NCBI GenBank assembly: GCA_030620995.1
Contig: JAUXIK010000009.1
Coordinates: 1 to 63,160, forward strand
Length of the DNA: 63,160 bases
Direction of reading: 5' to 3'
DNA from: Candidatus Aegiribacteria sp.
Lineage (GTDB): Bacteria; Fermentibacterota; Fermentibacteria; Fermentibacterales; JCC-6
Both the position numbers and the translations under genes were made by a program. The notes beneath the pieces were generated by a model. It worked only from the letters and a program-made list of their open reading frames with translations. It ran no database searches and was not told the origin of the DNA. Positions 17,201-27,400 of this stretch are shown here, piece after piece. Position 1 is the stretch's first letter; each line of letters opens with the position of its first letter.

Positions 17201-17408
17201 CAGGTTCAGGGGATGGATTCAACAGGATTCCGGTACGAAGACCTGACACACCTGAAAAGGCGGAAAGCGTATCTCCATCCACAACAGCGATAATCGATCC
17301 GGGCTCAATCCAGAGTGAATCATTCAGCTCAATGAAACCCGATCCATCACTTTCGAATTCCATTGTCATGGATGCAGCAAGCACAACTGCGGCAGTGAGT
17401 ACACTCAC
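14283..17408 (-). CDS. Large outer-membrane-type protein of an FCB family (weak SprA-like motif)
   Basis: A 1041-residue protein that begins at GTG 17408, overlapping the previous gene by 4 bases (GTGA). An N-terminal signal-like stretch is followed by a beta-rich domain. A conserved block comes next, with EGIQGPYDVTS and then IVPGSEKVWLDGE...DYEMEYTAGLITFTSNR at residues 248-300. The C-terminal half consists of alternating strands typical of a large barrel. The PGS-DG-DY-DY-G-ITF pattern resembles repeats in SprA, the T9SS outer-membrane channel, and in other large envelope proteins of FCB bacteria. At 1041 residues it is about half SprA length, so equivalence is not established. It sits in the run with PorU- and PorV-like genes. 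Confidence 0.6.
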   Translation of the reverse strand: MSVLTAAVVLAASMTMEFESDGSGFIELNDSLWIEPGSIIAVVDGDTLSAFSGVSGLRTGILLNPSPEPGDTVYLEFDLMSLDIPSSIKLDIEFAENRIVNLLSDHREFSPVQEHGLYISGSKRIGFSVGDGGGLDQGTRITVDGTAAPGITVSGSVTDRNLSTGPYSSELVSQLDRIFFLVDGGSWRARLGDMEWVSGNEQTGPLAWNHEISGVDLEGSISSHLLASAGYGTSGDTRQRTVFFTEEGIQGPYDVTSGWEIVPGSEKVWLDGEIMERGKTSDYEMEYTAGLITFTSNRLIRNDQRVEITFSQRGDGFRKDLVTASVVHSAGGLEVGFKGFFVEDDKESPLGFILTDEAVNVLTNAGEDPSEAWIDGATDVGPGNGSYSKDSLEHYVFEGPGQGDWNLIFNRPPSGPGDYIYDSSIGGYLWIGEGSGTHLPRQYIQIPGGYRTGGIIVKYNSDALNGELETAVSGRTGNLFNSDATTREGTCLRGNMSFDFWENGPGLGLRGTLVTSGYEPPDELEADSSISAWSLPPDYKGKDNIAEVSIGGEGLLVTASGRFMEEGGILERYRASSNLDPGNIAVLISGVYLKRNDTDQIRPGESSGLSVSAIPLSGTLKPFLGLSGTEESWSDSLSGSVKTGYAGLSLEKGSGRALIRFELQDDSRSGGPLSAPFNVWRARLEGSGLSGVLRYGGSIEHSSTSYDMGGELHADAITASLRGTYGSVWIESVYNGSGTISRSLDVIYLWAGEGEGNYSYDPETGQYYPDPDGDYNISYQPGGAGDAVTSASLETTVSTTGISSGLNSVLRLSSSGADDRLRTLSLIGAFDTEEEGGYSIDLSPWFRWETGLLRRLTVIGKLRNERISYSGSGLRVERSWSVETVPMLNPTRILVIECSAKLWRKEEELYSPRDIRGLRIAVDPSVELSPGVEPGLLAAIDIREEVISSLRNNMFEAGPHFSLMGGGWTAYAMATAGYIPGDDDLPVWFFDGNDSGLSWRTSARVGKSISSGFDIRIYYWGRKPSGSNWTQRAGLEGTVNF

Positions 17409-18160
17409 CTCAATATCAGGACTTCCCCTCTTCCGGGTGACCAGAGTACATATCGATTTCCGTCCGGAGAGCAGGATATTCTTCTGAATTCTTCCCCATC
17501 CGGAATCAGAAATACTTCTTCACCGTTAACAGACAGGATACTGTCACTTTTCAGAACAATCAGTTCATCAGCGGACAGCGCCCATACTCCCTGCCCCGGA
17601 AGTCTCTCCGGTGTACTGTACTGATCAAGCAGATATGATTCGGTGTCACCGGAATAGACTGCCAGGTTTCCGGATGCGGATAACTGCCCGCTGCCTGAAC
17701 CATCAAGCCTGGCCAGAATATCAGCTGGTTCTTTCATGGAACAGATAACACCATCTGCTCTTGAAATATAGAGTACGGCAAATCCTGCCATGCAGATGTC
17801 TCCGGGACGACCCCGGGAATCGGTGAATTCAGCTGTTTCTCCCGCAATGTCAATATGAAATATCCTGCCTGAAAGCTCATCCGAAACGAACCAGCCCCAT
17901 CTTTCATCTACACAGAAACCTCCGGGAAGTATAACATCAGGCAGATCAAATTCAGTTACTGTATCATCCGGATGGTAGACAAGCAGGTGTGGAAGCCCGG
18001 GCAGAAGAATGTGGACGTTCCCTTCCATATCGATCTCCGCGTCAATGATTTCCTCCGGTACACTCAGACAGATGATCTCTCGATGGAGTGGCTCCGCCTG
18101 TGATATGGGACGGAGAAACAGAAGAAGAACAGTCAGAAAAAGTAAATTATTACCGCACAA
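17405..18160 (-). CDS. Exported beta-propeller-like protein
   Basis: About 251 residues if translation starts at TTG 18160, which gives a convincing signal peptide (NNLLFLTVLLLFLRPISQA). An ATG at 18265 would add 35 residues that merely shadow the upstream gene. The mature part shows six or so repeats of a strand-turn pattern (GNVHILLPGLPHLLVYHP, RGWFVSDELSGRIFHID, RYVLWSPGRGEVLIL) like NHL/WD propellers. There is no sorting tail. It overlaps both neighbours by a few bases. PorZ of Bacteroidetes T9SS is also propeller-based, but this protein is far smaller, so I claim no more than an analogy of position. Confidence 0.65.
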   Translation of the reverse strand: MCGNNLLFLTVLLLFLRPISQAEPLHREIICLSVPEEIIDAEIDMEGNVHILLPGLPHLLVYHPDDTVTEFDLPDVILPGGFCVDERWGWFVSDELSGRIFHIDIAGETAEFTDSRGRPGDICMAGFAVLYISRADGVICSMKEPADILARLDGSGSGQLSASGNLAVYSGDTESYLLDQYSTPERLPGQGVWALSADELIVLKSDSILSVNGEEVFLIPDGEEFRRISCSPDGNRYVLWSPGRGEVLILR

Positions 18161-19814
18161 CGGTAAACGAGCCGGTTTCAATCGTGTTCCCGAAACTGAA
18201 TCTGAAGAAATATGTTCCTGAAGCGAGATTAGAAGCTCCTGTATATGCCAGAGTCGTTTCTCCATAGGCGGTATATCCGAAATTCACACTCTCCACATAT
18301 TCGCCGGACAGAGTAAATATCGACAGAACAGCATCTCCTGCATTCGAATAGAACTGAAAATAGAGAGTCCCGGTACATGGCTGAGGATAGAAGGTGAATT
18401 CCCCCATTGAATCAGTTACTGATCCCGAGGATACATCAAGATCAAGCCCGGCGAATGATCTGCAGAGAAGCAGAACAGTACCCAGAGCAGGCAGGGGAAC
18501 AGCAACGTCGTTTGCGGCGCCGGTATCAAATACTTCCAGTTTTCCCCCTTCAGGGTCAAACACATATGCATGCAGGTCCCCGAGTCCTGAAGCTGTCGCG
18601 CGGAAACTTCCGGTAAGTCCACTGCCGAGTTCATAGTATTTCCCCTGATAGGAGGACATGTGTTCCCCGTAGTCCGTGTATGGATCGTTTAACACTTGAC
18701 CGGTATAGTCCAAACCCTGTCTGTTACCTGAATTCACAGTGTCGTAATCGGCAATTCTGAATGCTTCCCATCCGTATTTTCCATCTCCGAAATCATGATC
18801 ATCTATCCAGCATGCCAGCATCCAGTCCAGAAGGATACCGTTCATATCAGGATCAATCCCGGTAACATCGTGAATAGCCTGCTCCACCCCTCCGATTCCA
18901 CGTTCTGATGTTCGAAGAGACCGATAAAGAAAATCAGTGCCGCCGTAATTTTCATAAAGGTATGAGAAAAAGAGAAATCCGGCACCGTATCCCGCAACGT
19001 ATTCGATGCTGCCCCACGGCAGATTCGTCCACTTTATGGGAGTTACTCCGCCTGCTTCCAGAAAGGTCTCCACCTGGAAGGCAGGATATCCGCAAACATA
19101 TACACCTGACTGCGCCTGGTTCTCAATTACCCACAGTTCCTCTGAACTGAAAGGTTCGACTCCCCACTGGATGAGATGTACAAGTTCGTGGGAAGCTGTG
19201 AAGGAGGCGTCGTCGGCATTGCTGGGGAAACAGTCTATATACAGCATTTCCACTTCGTTGGAATGACCGCCGTAGTAGAGATAGGCCTCAGTTTCAGTGA
19301 ATTGATTGTAGGGACTGAAGAATCCCGCAATATACGCTCCGCCTTCCTCCGGATCGAAACCGTCACGGATATCAAGCACGAGGAAGTAAATTTTCGGATC
19401 TCCGTCAATTGCGTCAGGAAGCTGTCCGAAGACATCAATGTCCGTTTCGACAATGCCGCCCGGCCCGGAAGGAGTGCTGTCTTCAAGAGCAGCGGCGAAT
19501 ACATCCACATCGTACTGATCGTAATGAACATCCCACTGGGTATCTTCAACAAAGATATAGGTCTGTTCTCCGATAAACCTGCAAGTCGCGGCAGTAAGGT
19601 AGAAAACAGGATACTCCGTGCTGTGATCAATGGACCAGAAATTAATCGTATCTCCTATCTCATGCCCTGAATCGGTCAGCAGGGGACCGGAAGGTCTGAA
19701 AGATGGATCATGGCGCCTGTCTATCTCCATAATGCGGGGAACGAGCGGAGTTCCATCAATTCCCCATGAGGGATTCGCGGCAGGCAGTGCAATTGCCAGG
19801 AGAAGTAAAACCAT
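18150..19814 (-). CDS. Secreted zinc metallopeptidase with T9SS-like sorting domain
   Basis: A 554-residue exported protein. HELVH at 209-213 gives a gluzincin-type zinc site, and the following EELWVIEN (225-232) offers the downstream Glu ligand. Residues around 141-165 (YFLVLDIRDGF) recall secreted M6/MA-type proteases. The C-terminal 90 residues have the sorting-domain pattern FYPQPCTGTLYFQF, AVLSIFTLSGEYV, ASGTYFFRFSFG and GSFTVVR. It is likely both a product of the secretion locus and surface-exposed. The start ATG overlaps the TGA of the upstream gene (TGATG). Confidence 0.82.
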   Translation of the reverse strand: MVLLLLAIALPAANPSWGIDGTPLVPRIMEIDRRHDPSFRPSGPLLTDSGHEIGDTINFWSIDHSTEYPVFYLTAATCRFIGEQTYIFVEDTQWDVHYDQYDVDVFAAALEDSTPSGPGGIVETDIDVFGQLPDAIDGDPKIYFLVLDIRDGFDPEEGGAYIAGFFSPYNQFTETEAYLYYGGHSNEVEMLYIDCFPSNADDASFTASHELVHLIQWGVEPFSSEELWVIENQAQSGVYVCGYPAFQVETFLEAGGVTPIKWTNLPWGSIEYVAGYGAGFLFFSYLYENYGGTDFLYRSLRTSERGIGGVEQAIHDVTGIDPDMNGILLDWMLACWIDDHDFGDGKYGWEAFRIADYDTVNSGNRQGLDYTGQVLNDPYTDYGEHMSSYQGKYYELGSGLTGSFRATASGLGDLHAYVFDPEGGKLEVFDTGAANDVAVPLPALGTVLLLCRSFAGLDLDVSSGSVTDSMGEFTFYPQPCTGTLYFQFYSNAGDAVLSIFTLSGEYVESVNFGYTAYGETTLAYTGASNLASGTYFFRFSFGNTIETGSFTVVR

Positions 19815-20476
19815 CAGAATCTGGCTCCAATCGTAAACCTGACAGATGAGAAATCACGTCTTTCAGGAAAATCAAGGGATGTATATATCCCCGGTTCGGT
19901 CTCATCAAGAAGGGCGGTATCGATAACACTAACTACCCTGTTCACAAGCGCGAATGCAGCAATGTACATGCTTCGTCTGAACCACTGCTTGCTCTTTCTC
20001 AGATGATCGGCGAAATCCAGTCTCGAAGCTTCTGATGTCCAGTACCAGCCATCACTGCCGTACCTTGCGCGGGATTCATAGTAATCTCTCTGGGCATCAG
20101 GATCGTCAGGGTAGTAATACCTTGCCAATCTGTGAATATAGTCATTGTATTCAGCGCTGGAGGAAAAATCAGAGACATCATCCATAAACTGGCTTGACCT
20201 TCCTGATATTGATATTCCGGCTTCTTCCATTGCCAGCCATCTGTAATCGTTTCTGTTAAATGTGCCTTCAAGATATGACAGACCCGCGCCGATCCAGGTC
20301 ACAGCTTCCACGCCCATAAATACAATGCCCCGTGTGGAGTGCCCCATATGCATCTGTCCCCAGCCGGGGAGCAGAGCAGAGCGAAACATGGCACCCTTTC
20401 TGGAGCTTGAAACAGCATCAGCCATGCCGGGAATTGCAAGGAGTACGGAAAACAGAATCGCTGCCCTTATTCTCAT
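19814..20476 (-). CDS. Small membrane protein with ALLPGWGQ motif (DUF5683-like)
   Basis: A 220-residue protein. I start it at ATG 20476 (MRIRAAILFSVLLAIPG), which overlaps the M6 protease stop as TGATG. The open frame extends further upstream but only inside the protease gene. A signal peptide is followed by FRSALLPGWGQMHMGHSTRGIVFMGVEAV, the hallmark of a widespread small family of envelope proteins that often sits in T9SS-bearing FCB genomes. A second hydrophobic helix (SMYIAAFALVNRVVSVIDTAL) lies near residue 175, and the end (VRFTIGARF) looks like an outer-membrane strand. Function is unknown. Being inside the secretion run suggests an accessory role. Confidence 0.75.
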   Translation of the reverse strand: MRIRAAILFSVLLAIPGMADAVSSSRKGAMFRSALLPGWGQMHMGHSTRGIVFMGVEAVTWIGAGLSYLEGTFNRNDYRWLAMEEAGISISGRSSQFMDDVSDFSSSAEYNDYIHRLARYYYPDDPDAQRDYYESRARYGSDGWYWTSEASRLDFADHLRKSKQWFRRSMYIAAFALVNRVVSVIDTALLDETEPGIYTSLDFPERRDFSSVRFTIGARF

Positions 20477-23310
20477 CAATGCACCACCGCTGCATGAAAG
20501 AGAGCATTCGTGGAGCCCTCGTCGTTCGATATGTAAAGATTGACAAAATACACTCCCGGGGCGAGATTTCGGGTATCCCAATTTACCTCCCAGGAAGCTC
20601 CTCCCGGGGCTGATCCGGATTCGTACCAGACCAGATCGCCACCCATGTTGAATATTCTGATCTCCCAGTTGCTGTCTCTACCGGGATGGAATCGAATGGT
20701 CCCGTTTCCTGACCTTACCGGGTTTGGATAAACGTAGAATGAACCGCTTTCAAGAACATTACCGGAAATTGAAACAGGGGGAAGATCATCACCCCACCAG
20801 CAGTTCTCTCCGGACATCTGCATACCTGTGAACCACCCGTCAGGAACTAGGGTACTGTTCCAGCAATAAACAGCTCCGCTTGAGTCGGCAGCCACAACTC
20901 TCCAGTTACCACTGTCGTCGGGATCCCACAACAATGGCCGGCCAACAGGCCTGTCGCCGACTGTCACGGGGAATATCCCTCTCTGATTACCCGATTCATC
21001 GAACGCACAAATTCTGCCGTCATCCATGGAAAGCATTGCGAATCCTTCTCCGCCTATACCTCTTCTATTCCTGTTGTAACCGTAGACAAGGCTATCCTGT
21101 TCAAGCAGAACCGGCCAGTCATTAATTGTAGCTCCGGATGCTCCTATCGCGGCAATACCTTCTGTCATGGTTAGAATAATCTCCAGCATGCCGTCAGAAT
21201 TGATATCACCAAAACAGGGTGAAGACAGCGGAGTGCTCCTGAGTTTCGCGGGGAATCCCGGAAGAAGATCACCAGATCTGTCATATGCAAATACATTGTT
21301 TCCACTGACAACAACAATATCAGCCGAGCCATCTCTGTTCAGATCAGCGGCAATCGGCAAGCCTGTATCCTCATTCCCCGGTGCGACAGGCCATCCGCTG
21401 ACCGGTGATCCGTCCGCATTCCATAAATAGACTCGGCTGTCAGCCGAAGCGGCGATAATCCCGGGTTCGTCCTCGTCAGGATACATGGCCAGCCCTGTGA
21501 CAGGGGCTGCTGTTCTCACAGGCCACCCATCCATCTGTTCACCGGCAGCGTCGAAAAGCAGTACACTATGGTTGTTATCAGCTACGACAACAGCTCCCAG
21601 TCTTGAACTGATAAAAGAAGCGACTGCGACTCCGAAGCCCGGCAGAGTAACAGGCCAGCCGGCAGGTTCATTCCATTCCGGATCTCTCAGGTGTATCTCA
21701 CCGATATCATTGCACACCAGTAGAAGCGGTGTTCCCTCATCGAGTCTGCCGACAACAGGAGGCGTGGAAACACCCAAACCCATCAGTTCGGGTCCGGAAC
21801 CATCCGGCATGTAAGCGCGGGTGTATCCGGAGAACGTGGTTACGACAAGTCTGTCTCCATCTCCATCGGGATCACTCCAGATTACAGGTCCCCATTTCAC
21901 AGGATTATTGTATACAGGCCAGCCTTCACAGACAATTGATCTTGTTACAGTGATGTCCATCGTATTGGAAGGGCTATCCAGCACCTCGACTGTAACGAAT
22001 GTCTGTCCGCCCCAGCTGGCGTCGCTCGATGGTTCTGAAGAAGGCGAAAATGTCCATGCGTAACCGCCCTGGAACCAGGGATCGTATTCGCTGCCCTCGT
22101 AACCGTAAATATCCGGCAGAGAGTAATCGAAATCCTGTATGCCGTCGGCCTCTTCGAGATCAACTCCTTTATGATCGGGATCAATATTAACCATATTGGC
22201 GTTCATGTACTCGCCAAGGCGGGTTTCATCAATGTGCCAGATGAGTATTCCGGAACCGGGAAGACCAAAATCATGTTCATTAATTCCGCACATGCCGTCA
22301 CCGTCAGGATCTCTCTGTCTGTTCTCAATAAGAAGATATTCGGAGCTGTTAAGAGGAATACGAAGTATGGAATCACCCTGAGTCAATGAAAAGGTTCCAT
22401 CATCTGTAAATTCGATAACGGGAGCCCATCCGAGATACATCCTGGACCAGGCGCTCAGTGATGAAGGCCAGTAACCGCTCATGAGCCATTGTCCATATCC
22501 CATGATGTCCCAGCCGCCAACTCCCACATGTCCGGTCATCGTGTCATACAGATCAGGTAGACCAAGCTGATGACCAAACTCATGACACATGGTTCCGAGA
22601 ACCCCGAGACCGAAACCATCCTGGGTTTCCTGTTCCGGAACGATCATTCCTTCTTTTACTTTAACTCCGTCATTCGTAGGAATACCCATGTAGTATATCC
22701 CCGCTCCGGGAAGGTAATTAATCAAATCCATCAGGGTCAGGAATACCGAACCGATATCACCGGGACTGTCAAGAAAAATATCAGCTTCCTGACCTGATCC
22801 GGCATGTACTACCATTACAGCGTCATACAGGCTGAAATCAATATCAATATCGGAAATGACAACCGCGTCATGAAGAAGCTGACAGGCTCCCTCAATGAAT
22901 TTATCATCACTTCCATAGTAAATCATCTGATGGGAAAGCTGGTATGCTCCGTTATTGGACACGGGATAAATATCAAAGGAAAGGAAAAGATTCTCCCCGC
23001 TTATGCCTTCGTAATAATTGCTTATTCCATCGGCAATGCCTGATAGATAAACCCGGTCGTGAGGTGGGTCGGCATCCAGATCGAACTTACCGTTTCCGGA
23101 TGTCTCTTCGGTAAAATCCTCAAGAAATTCGACTCTGATCATGCATACGCACATTGAATCTGCGAAAAGTTCGACTTTCCCGGGACCTGAAATAGCAGGA
23201 CCTTCTGAAGGTCTTTCGTGCAGAGGAGGCATGGCCCCATGAACAATCGGAGGAGCGGCCGACAGTATGCCGGTCAATATGAAAGACAGAACAAGAAGGA
23301 ACGGTTTCAT
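20476..23310 (-). CDS. Secreted M6-family metalloprotease with propeller repeats and sorting domain
   Basis: A 944-residue exported protease. The signal peptide MKPFLLVLSFILTGILSA is followed by an immune-inhibitor-A-like catalytic domain with HEFGHQLGLPD at 243-253 (zinc ligands His243, His247 and Asp253, general base Glu244). From about residue 450 there are repeated DPDGDG/NRDG segments typical of VCBS/FG-GAP beta-propellers (ADLNRDGSADIVVVSG, DINSDGMLEIILT). The last 85 residues form a T9SS-like sorting domain (VYPNPVRSGNGTIRF, IRIFNMGGDLVW, APGVYFVNLY). It should degrade external protein and is probably released or anchored by the neighbouring PorU/PorV-like pair. Confidence 0.9.
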   Translation of the reverse strand: MKPFLLVLSFILTGILSAAPPIVHGAMPPLHERPSEGPAISGPGKVELFADSMCVCMIRVEFLEDFTEETSGNGKFDLDADPPHDRVYLSGIADGISNYYEGISGENLFLSFDIYPVSNNGAYQLSHQMIYYGSDDKFIEGACQLLHDAVVISDIDIDFSLYDAVMVVHAGSGQEADIFLDSPGDIGSVFLTLMDLINYLPGAGIYYMGIPTNDGVKVKEGMIVPEQETQDGFGLGVLGTMCHEFGHQLGLPDLYDTMTGHVGVGGWDIMGYGQWLMSGYWPSSLSAWSRMYLGWAPVIEFTDDGTFSLTQGDSILRIPLNSSEYLLIENRQRDPDGDGMCGINEHDFGLPGSGILIWHIDETRLGEYMNANMVNIDPDHKGVDLEEADGIQDFDYSLPDIYGYEGSEYDPWFQGGYAWTFSPSSEPSSDASWGGQTFVTVEVLDSPSNTMDITVTRSIVCEGWPVYNNPVKWGPVIWSDPDGDGDRLVVTTFSGYTRAYMPDGSGPELMGLGVSTPPVVGRLDEGTPLLLVCNDIGEIHLRDPEWNEPAGWPVTLPGFGVAVASFISSRLGAVVVADNNHSVLLFDAAGEQMDGWPVRTAAPVTGLAMYPDEDEPGIIAASADSRVYLWNADGSPVSGWPVAPGNEDTGLPIAADLNRDGSADIVVVSGNNVFAYDRSGDLLPGFPAKLRSTPLSSPCFGDINSDGMLEIILTMTEGIAAIGASGATINDWPVLLEQDSLVYGYNRNRRGIGGEGFAMLSMDDGRICAFDESGNQRGIFPVTVGDRPVGRPLLWDPDDSGNWRVVAADSSGAVYCWNSTLVPDGWFTGMQMSGENCWWGDDLPPVSISGNVLESGSFYVYPNPVRSGNGTIRFHPGRDSNWEIRIFNMGGDLVWYESGSAPGGASWEVNWDTRNLAPGVYFVNLYISNDEGSTNALFHAAVVH

Positions 23311-23317
23311 TGAGATT

Positions 23318-24322
23318 CTAGAATCTTACAGACAGTGAGTATTTGGAATTGTACTTGCCCGATCCCTGAAGATTCTCCTCAACCGGTATGAAAGCCATGT
23401 CGAGCTGGAAAGCGCTGTATTGGAGCCCTGCTCCGAAGGTAGGTCCCTGAATCGTGGATATTCCCTCAGTATCGTGGATGTAACCCGCTCTCAGAGCGAG
23501 AAGATCGTAATACCAGAATTCAGCACCGGTACCCCATTTGTTTTCCTTGAACTCGGTGCCGAATCCATCGTCAACACTTGTCAGAAGTTTACTGTAATCC
23601 GCTGTTACTCGAAGGCGAGTCAGGTGAGAATCAAACGGAATATATGCGAGTCCGGCTCTGATCGTTCTGGGCAGGGGATTGTTCTCCGTGTTCCCGCCGT
23701 AGCTTACGTTAGGCCCAAGGTTTGAAAGACAGGCCGCAATGTTCAGCCGCCCGATATTCCCGAGACCCAGATCATCCATAGGAACATGATAGAGAACACC
23801 CAGATCCGCCGCGAATGATGTTCCCTTGCCTGAATCCTGGTAATAGAGGTGATCATATATGAACTTCAGCCCCAACCCTACAGAAACACCAGGCGCGACT
23901 TCCGTACCGAACGAACCGGTGAGAGCGACTCCGTACGAATAGAAAGTTCCCAGTTCAATGCCTTCGGAAGTTGTCTCCAGCTGCTCGCCCATGGACATGA
24001 ATGTGATGTTGCCGCCTATCCCGCCCCATCCTTTGAGATACTTGGCATAACCCAGAAATTCATAGTAAAGGTCATCCGCCAGCTGCGGAAGCCAGTTACT
24101 GTGCTGCAGGGTAAGCTCCTGCCTTGTGGAATCAACAAAAGCCAGTCCGGCAGGATTCCAGTATGACGCTGTAGCATCGTCAGCCAGAGCGGTGAAAGCT
24201 TCACCCATTCCGTTAGGTCGCGCTCCCGGTGTAATTGTCATCCATACAACACTTGCCGTCGATGCAAATGATACTGATGTAAAAGACAGAATGGCAAAAA
24301 GAAAGAGTACTCTTCGAATCAT
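23318..24322 (-). CDS. porV: PorV/PorQ-family outer-membrane protein
   Basis: A 334-residue FadL-like barrel. ATG 24322 (MIRRVLFLFAIL) is chosen because GTGGAGGAA lies six bases upstream; an in-frame ATG at 24376 has no such site. The mature N-terminus has the family signature TPGARPNGMGEAFTALADD, then ATASYWNPAGLAF, as in PorV (LptO) and PorQ. The end YSLSVRF fits an outer-membrane barrel. In Bacteroidetes PorV carries T9SS cargo from the channel to the sortase PorU. Here it lies directly between the C25 peptidase gene and the M6 cargo gene, the same PorU-PorV neighbourhood seen in known T9SS genomes. Confidence 0.87.
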   Translation of the reverse strand: MIRRVLFLFAILSFTSVSFASTASVVWMTITPGARPNGMGEAFTALADDATASYWNPAGLAFVDSTRQELTLQHSNWLPQLADDLYYEFLGYAKYLKGWGGIGGNITFMSMGEQLETTSEGIELGTFYSYGVALTGSFGTEVAPGVSVGLGLKFIYDHLYYQDSGKGTSFAADLGVLYHVPMDDLGLGNIGRLNIAACLSNLGPNVSYGGNTENNPLPRTIRAGLAYIPFDSHLTRLRVTADYSKLLTSVDDGFGTEFKENKWGTGAEFWYYDLLALRAGYIHDTEGISTIQGPTFGAGLQYSAFQLDMAFIPVEENLQGSGKYNSKYSLSVRF

Positions 24323-24435
24323 TATTCCTCCACTCAACCGTGCAGAACATACTGCCCCGGTATTGAATCTCATCATCTATCAAACAGATCCATATCAGTC
24401 ATTAAAACACATATGCAGGAAGCATGAAATATACT

Positions 24436-27400
24436 TCAACGCGATTCCCGTACAACCGCTATTACGCCTGTAACTTCTGAGAATTCACCTGCGTTTGCTG
24501 TGGATGCGCATGAAACAAGAAAAATATAGGATCCACTGGCAACGGAGTCGCCATCAGCATCCCTGCAATCCCACCAGCACTGGTTATATCCTGCTTCTCC
24601 TTCAATGTTCCCGAACTTAATTATTCTCCTGCCCGCGAGTGTAAAAATAGAAATATCAACAGTACCGGCTGATGTCTGGGTCCAGTTCAGCGACACGCCA
24701 TCGCCGCACGGATTCGGATAGGGAAATACATTTCCAATACTGAACTCACCTGTTGAAGTCACAACAAAATCCATCTTTGCATAGGATGTATTCAGAAGCC
24801 CGTCACTTGCTCTCAGCTGAATCTGATGATCTCCCTGTTCAAGAGATCCTATTTCAACTTCCAGTTCGCCTGTTGTGCCGGATCCCTGGTGATAACGAAA
24901 ATATCCGGACACATCCTGAGGCGTGTCATCCGTATAAAGAACAAGCTGTCTTCCGGTATTACCAAGCAGGTTTATTCCCGATTCATCAGACAGCAGTGCA
25001 TGCACTGTAATCGAACCTGAGACATGCGGTTCATCTGCATTTCTGTAACCCTTTATCCAGAGTTCTATTTCAGGTCCTGTCGTATCGAATGCAGGATTCC
25101 CTGTTTCCATTCGTGCAGGATATGTGGACACTGCAGCCATGGAGTAATCACTTAGAAACACCAGTTGAGTTCTGGCCAGAGAACCGGTATCGCTGTCAAC
25201 CGGAACGAACATGGAAGCAGAGTAATCCGGCCCGGCGACAGCTGCTCCTCTGAAAAAGGATCGGGCCAGTGAGAGATATTCTATTGGATCATGATGTCTG
25301 AATGTATAATAGGTATCGGGCTGACAGGATTCAAACGATTCTATCAATATGATTCCATCGTTTGGTGTGGAACCATTGAGAATGGCTGCTTCACCGGTAA
25401 AAAGGGTGTCAGTATTCACATCGAAAGAAGTCCACGGATAAGCGAGCCTGAGACTTCCATCACCGAACAGAGTGTTCGAAGCATTGTTGCTGTTGTATCC
25501 GGCGGCGATCTTGCCGAGCATAAAACACATTCCCACTGAGAGATCGGCTTCGGCAAACATTCGATCGATAATCTCACCCAGAAGGATCTCATTGCCAGGG
25601 CCGGAAGTCATTCCTGTAGCACCGCTCGCGATTATTGCGCCACCCGCGTGAGATGTGGTTATCTGCTGAGCGATACATTCAGATGCGGGATTCTGGAACG
25701 CACCGACGTCACAGGAACCGAATAGAGCTACCGGAAGCCTGTTTTCGCAGGCAAGCAGACCAACATCCTCAAGGTACAGAAGCCCCTCATCGGCCAGCTG
25801 ATCGTACCCGCCATGCCCGAGATACAGAGAAACAAGTGATCCTTTATTCCACAGAGTTATATAATCCTCTCTTGCCTGGGGCTTCTTCCAGAGATCGTTC
25901 CAGTCGTAGAAGATCATATACATCTTCTCGGGACGGAGTACGCCAGGGAGGTGATCCGTCAGCAATCGCTCCATTTCCTGAGTATGGAATCTTTCATCAC
26001 CGCCATGCAATGGAGATCGCTCATCATCCGCTGCGCCAAGAACAACCGTCTGCCACTCACCCTGGTTTTCCACGTTCCCGTAAGAGAGAGTCCGGTCAAC
26101 AATCAGCTGAAGGTCGGATCTGTTGGTTATTCCCATTCGAGAAACCGCGATCTGGGGCAGGATGCTGTCACCTACAATCACGAATCGATCATCAGTAACG
26201 GTCTCGGATGATTCCCTGCGAAGGATATCGATGTAGGATACTCTGGCTGATATGAAATGCAGTGGATCCCAGTTTCCCCCTCCAACCAGGATCAGATCCA
26301 TCGGTATGGGATTCCATGTGTCAACAACAGTGAATATCATTGCCCGGATAGCCTGCGGGTCTCTTACTCCCCCGTTGAATTCATTGTAAACCTCAGATGC
26401 GGCAATTATCTGAACCTGCTCACCGGTTTGCTGAAGTGGAAGAATATCAGTGTAGAATTCGTCGGCAGTAATATAGATCTTGTCAGCACCGCTCATGGAG
26501 TTGATGATTCTTCCGGGTGACTCTTCATGAATGCTGACCGGTGAAGGCATATCCTCAATTTCCGAAATCCAGAACTCTCTTGAAACCCAGTAATCGGGAA
26601 CTTCATATTCGAACGAGTGAGGGTCATCCACCGTTATGAAAGCAGCAAGATTATCTCCTCCGATCATAAATACATATGCGTTCGATAAATCATTATTCCA
26701 CGTGAATTTCTGTCGGCCGGGAACCTGCCACCAATCAAGCGGAATCTGAGCCTGCCCGGAAAGAGATGGTTCCGTCCAGGAGAATACTTCAAACCAATCG
26801 AAGAAAATGGTTTCCTCCCCTGAATCTCTGATTATCTGTATCCCCAGATTATTTCCGGAAGACTGTAACAGGGAGCACTGAACCTGCAGAATAAAATCAT
26901 CTGCGTTACTCCAGGTTGTATCACAGAATTGAGAGCCGTTCATCGTAAGCCGGATATGATGCTCAAGATAATCATTTGAGATCAGATGCAGCCTCAGATA
27001 CCCGAAGCCAGTAGTTGCTGTAGCATTAAAGTTGTAATAGTTCCATGTGTCCGTACTTCCAGTTGAACAATCCCATGCCCAGTCGTCAGGCAGGATGACA
27101 CCGTCAGCTGCTGCTCTGATCGTATTCTCCTCGAGATGCTGTCTGGATAAAAACATATCAGGCATGGACGGGGCGCCTGTTAAGTTACCATCTATCATAT
27201 CCATTCTGGCACCGTCTTCTCCGCCCCATGTCAACCAGTAGGTATTTATGTGAGAATATCTGTGGTTGAAATGCGGCGGCATGCTGTCACCTGTGCATTC
27301 CCACCAGGCCAGTCCCCTTGCAAAAAAGAACAGTCTGTCACCGGAATCAAAAACACCGTCACCGCCATCCTCGACCAATATTGGTACATCAACGGGTCTG

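Noticed and set aside
13655..18221. Many open frames on the plus strand opposite the secretion-locus genes
   Set aside because: They mirror the codon structure of long minus-strand genes, have skewed Arg/Ser/Pro composition and lack start signals.
18161..18265. ATG 18265 as start of the propeller gene
   Set aside because: The extra N-terminus is only a shadow of the upstream protease tail and would hide the signal peptide.
20477..20581. ATG 20581 as start of the ALLPGWGQ protein
   Set aside because: It lies inside the M6 protease gene; ATG 20476 gives a signal peptide and a TGATG coupling.
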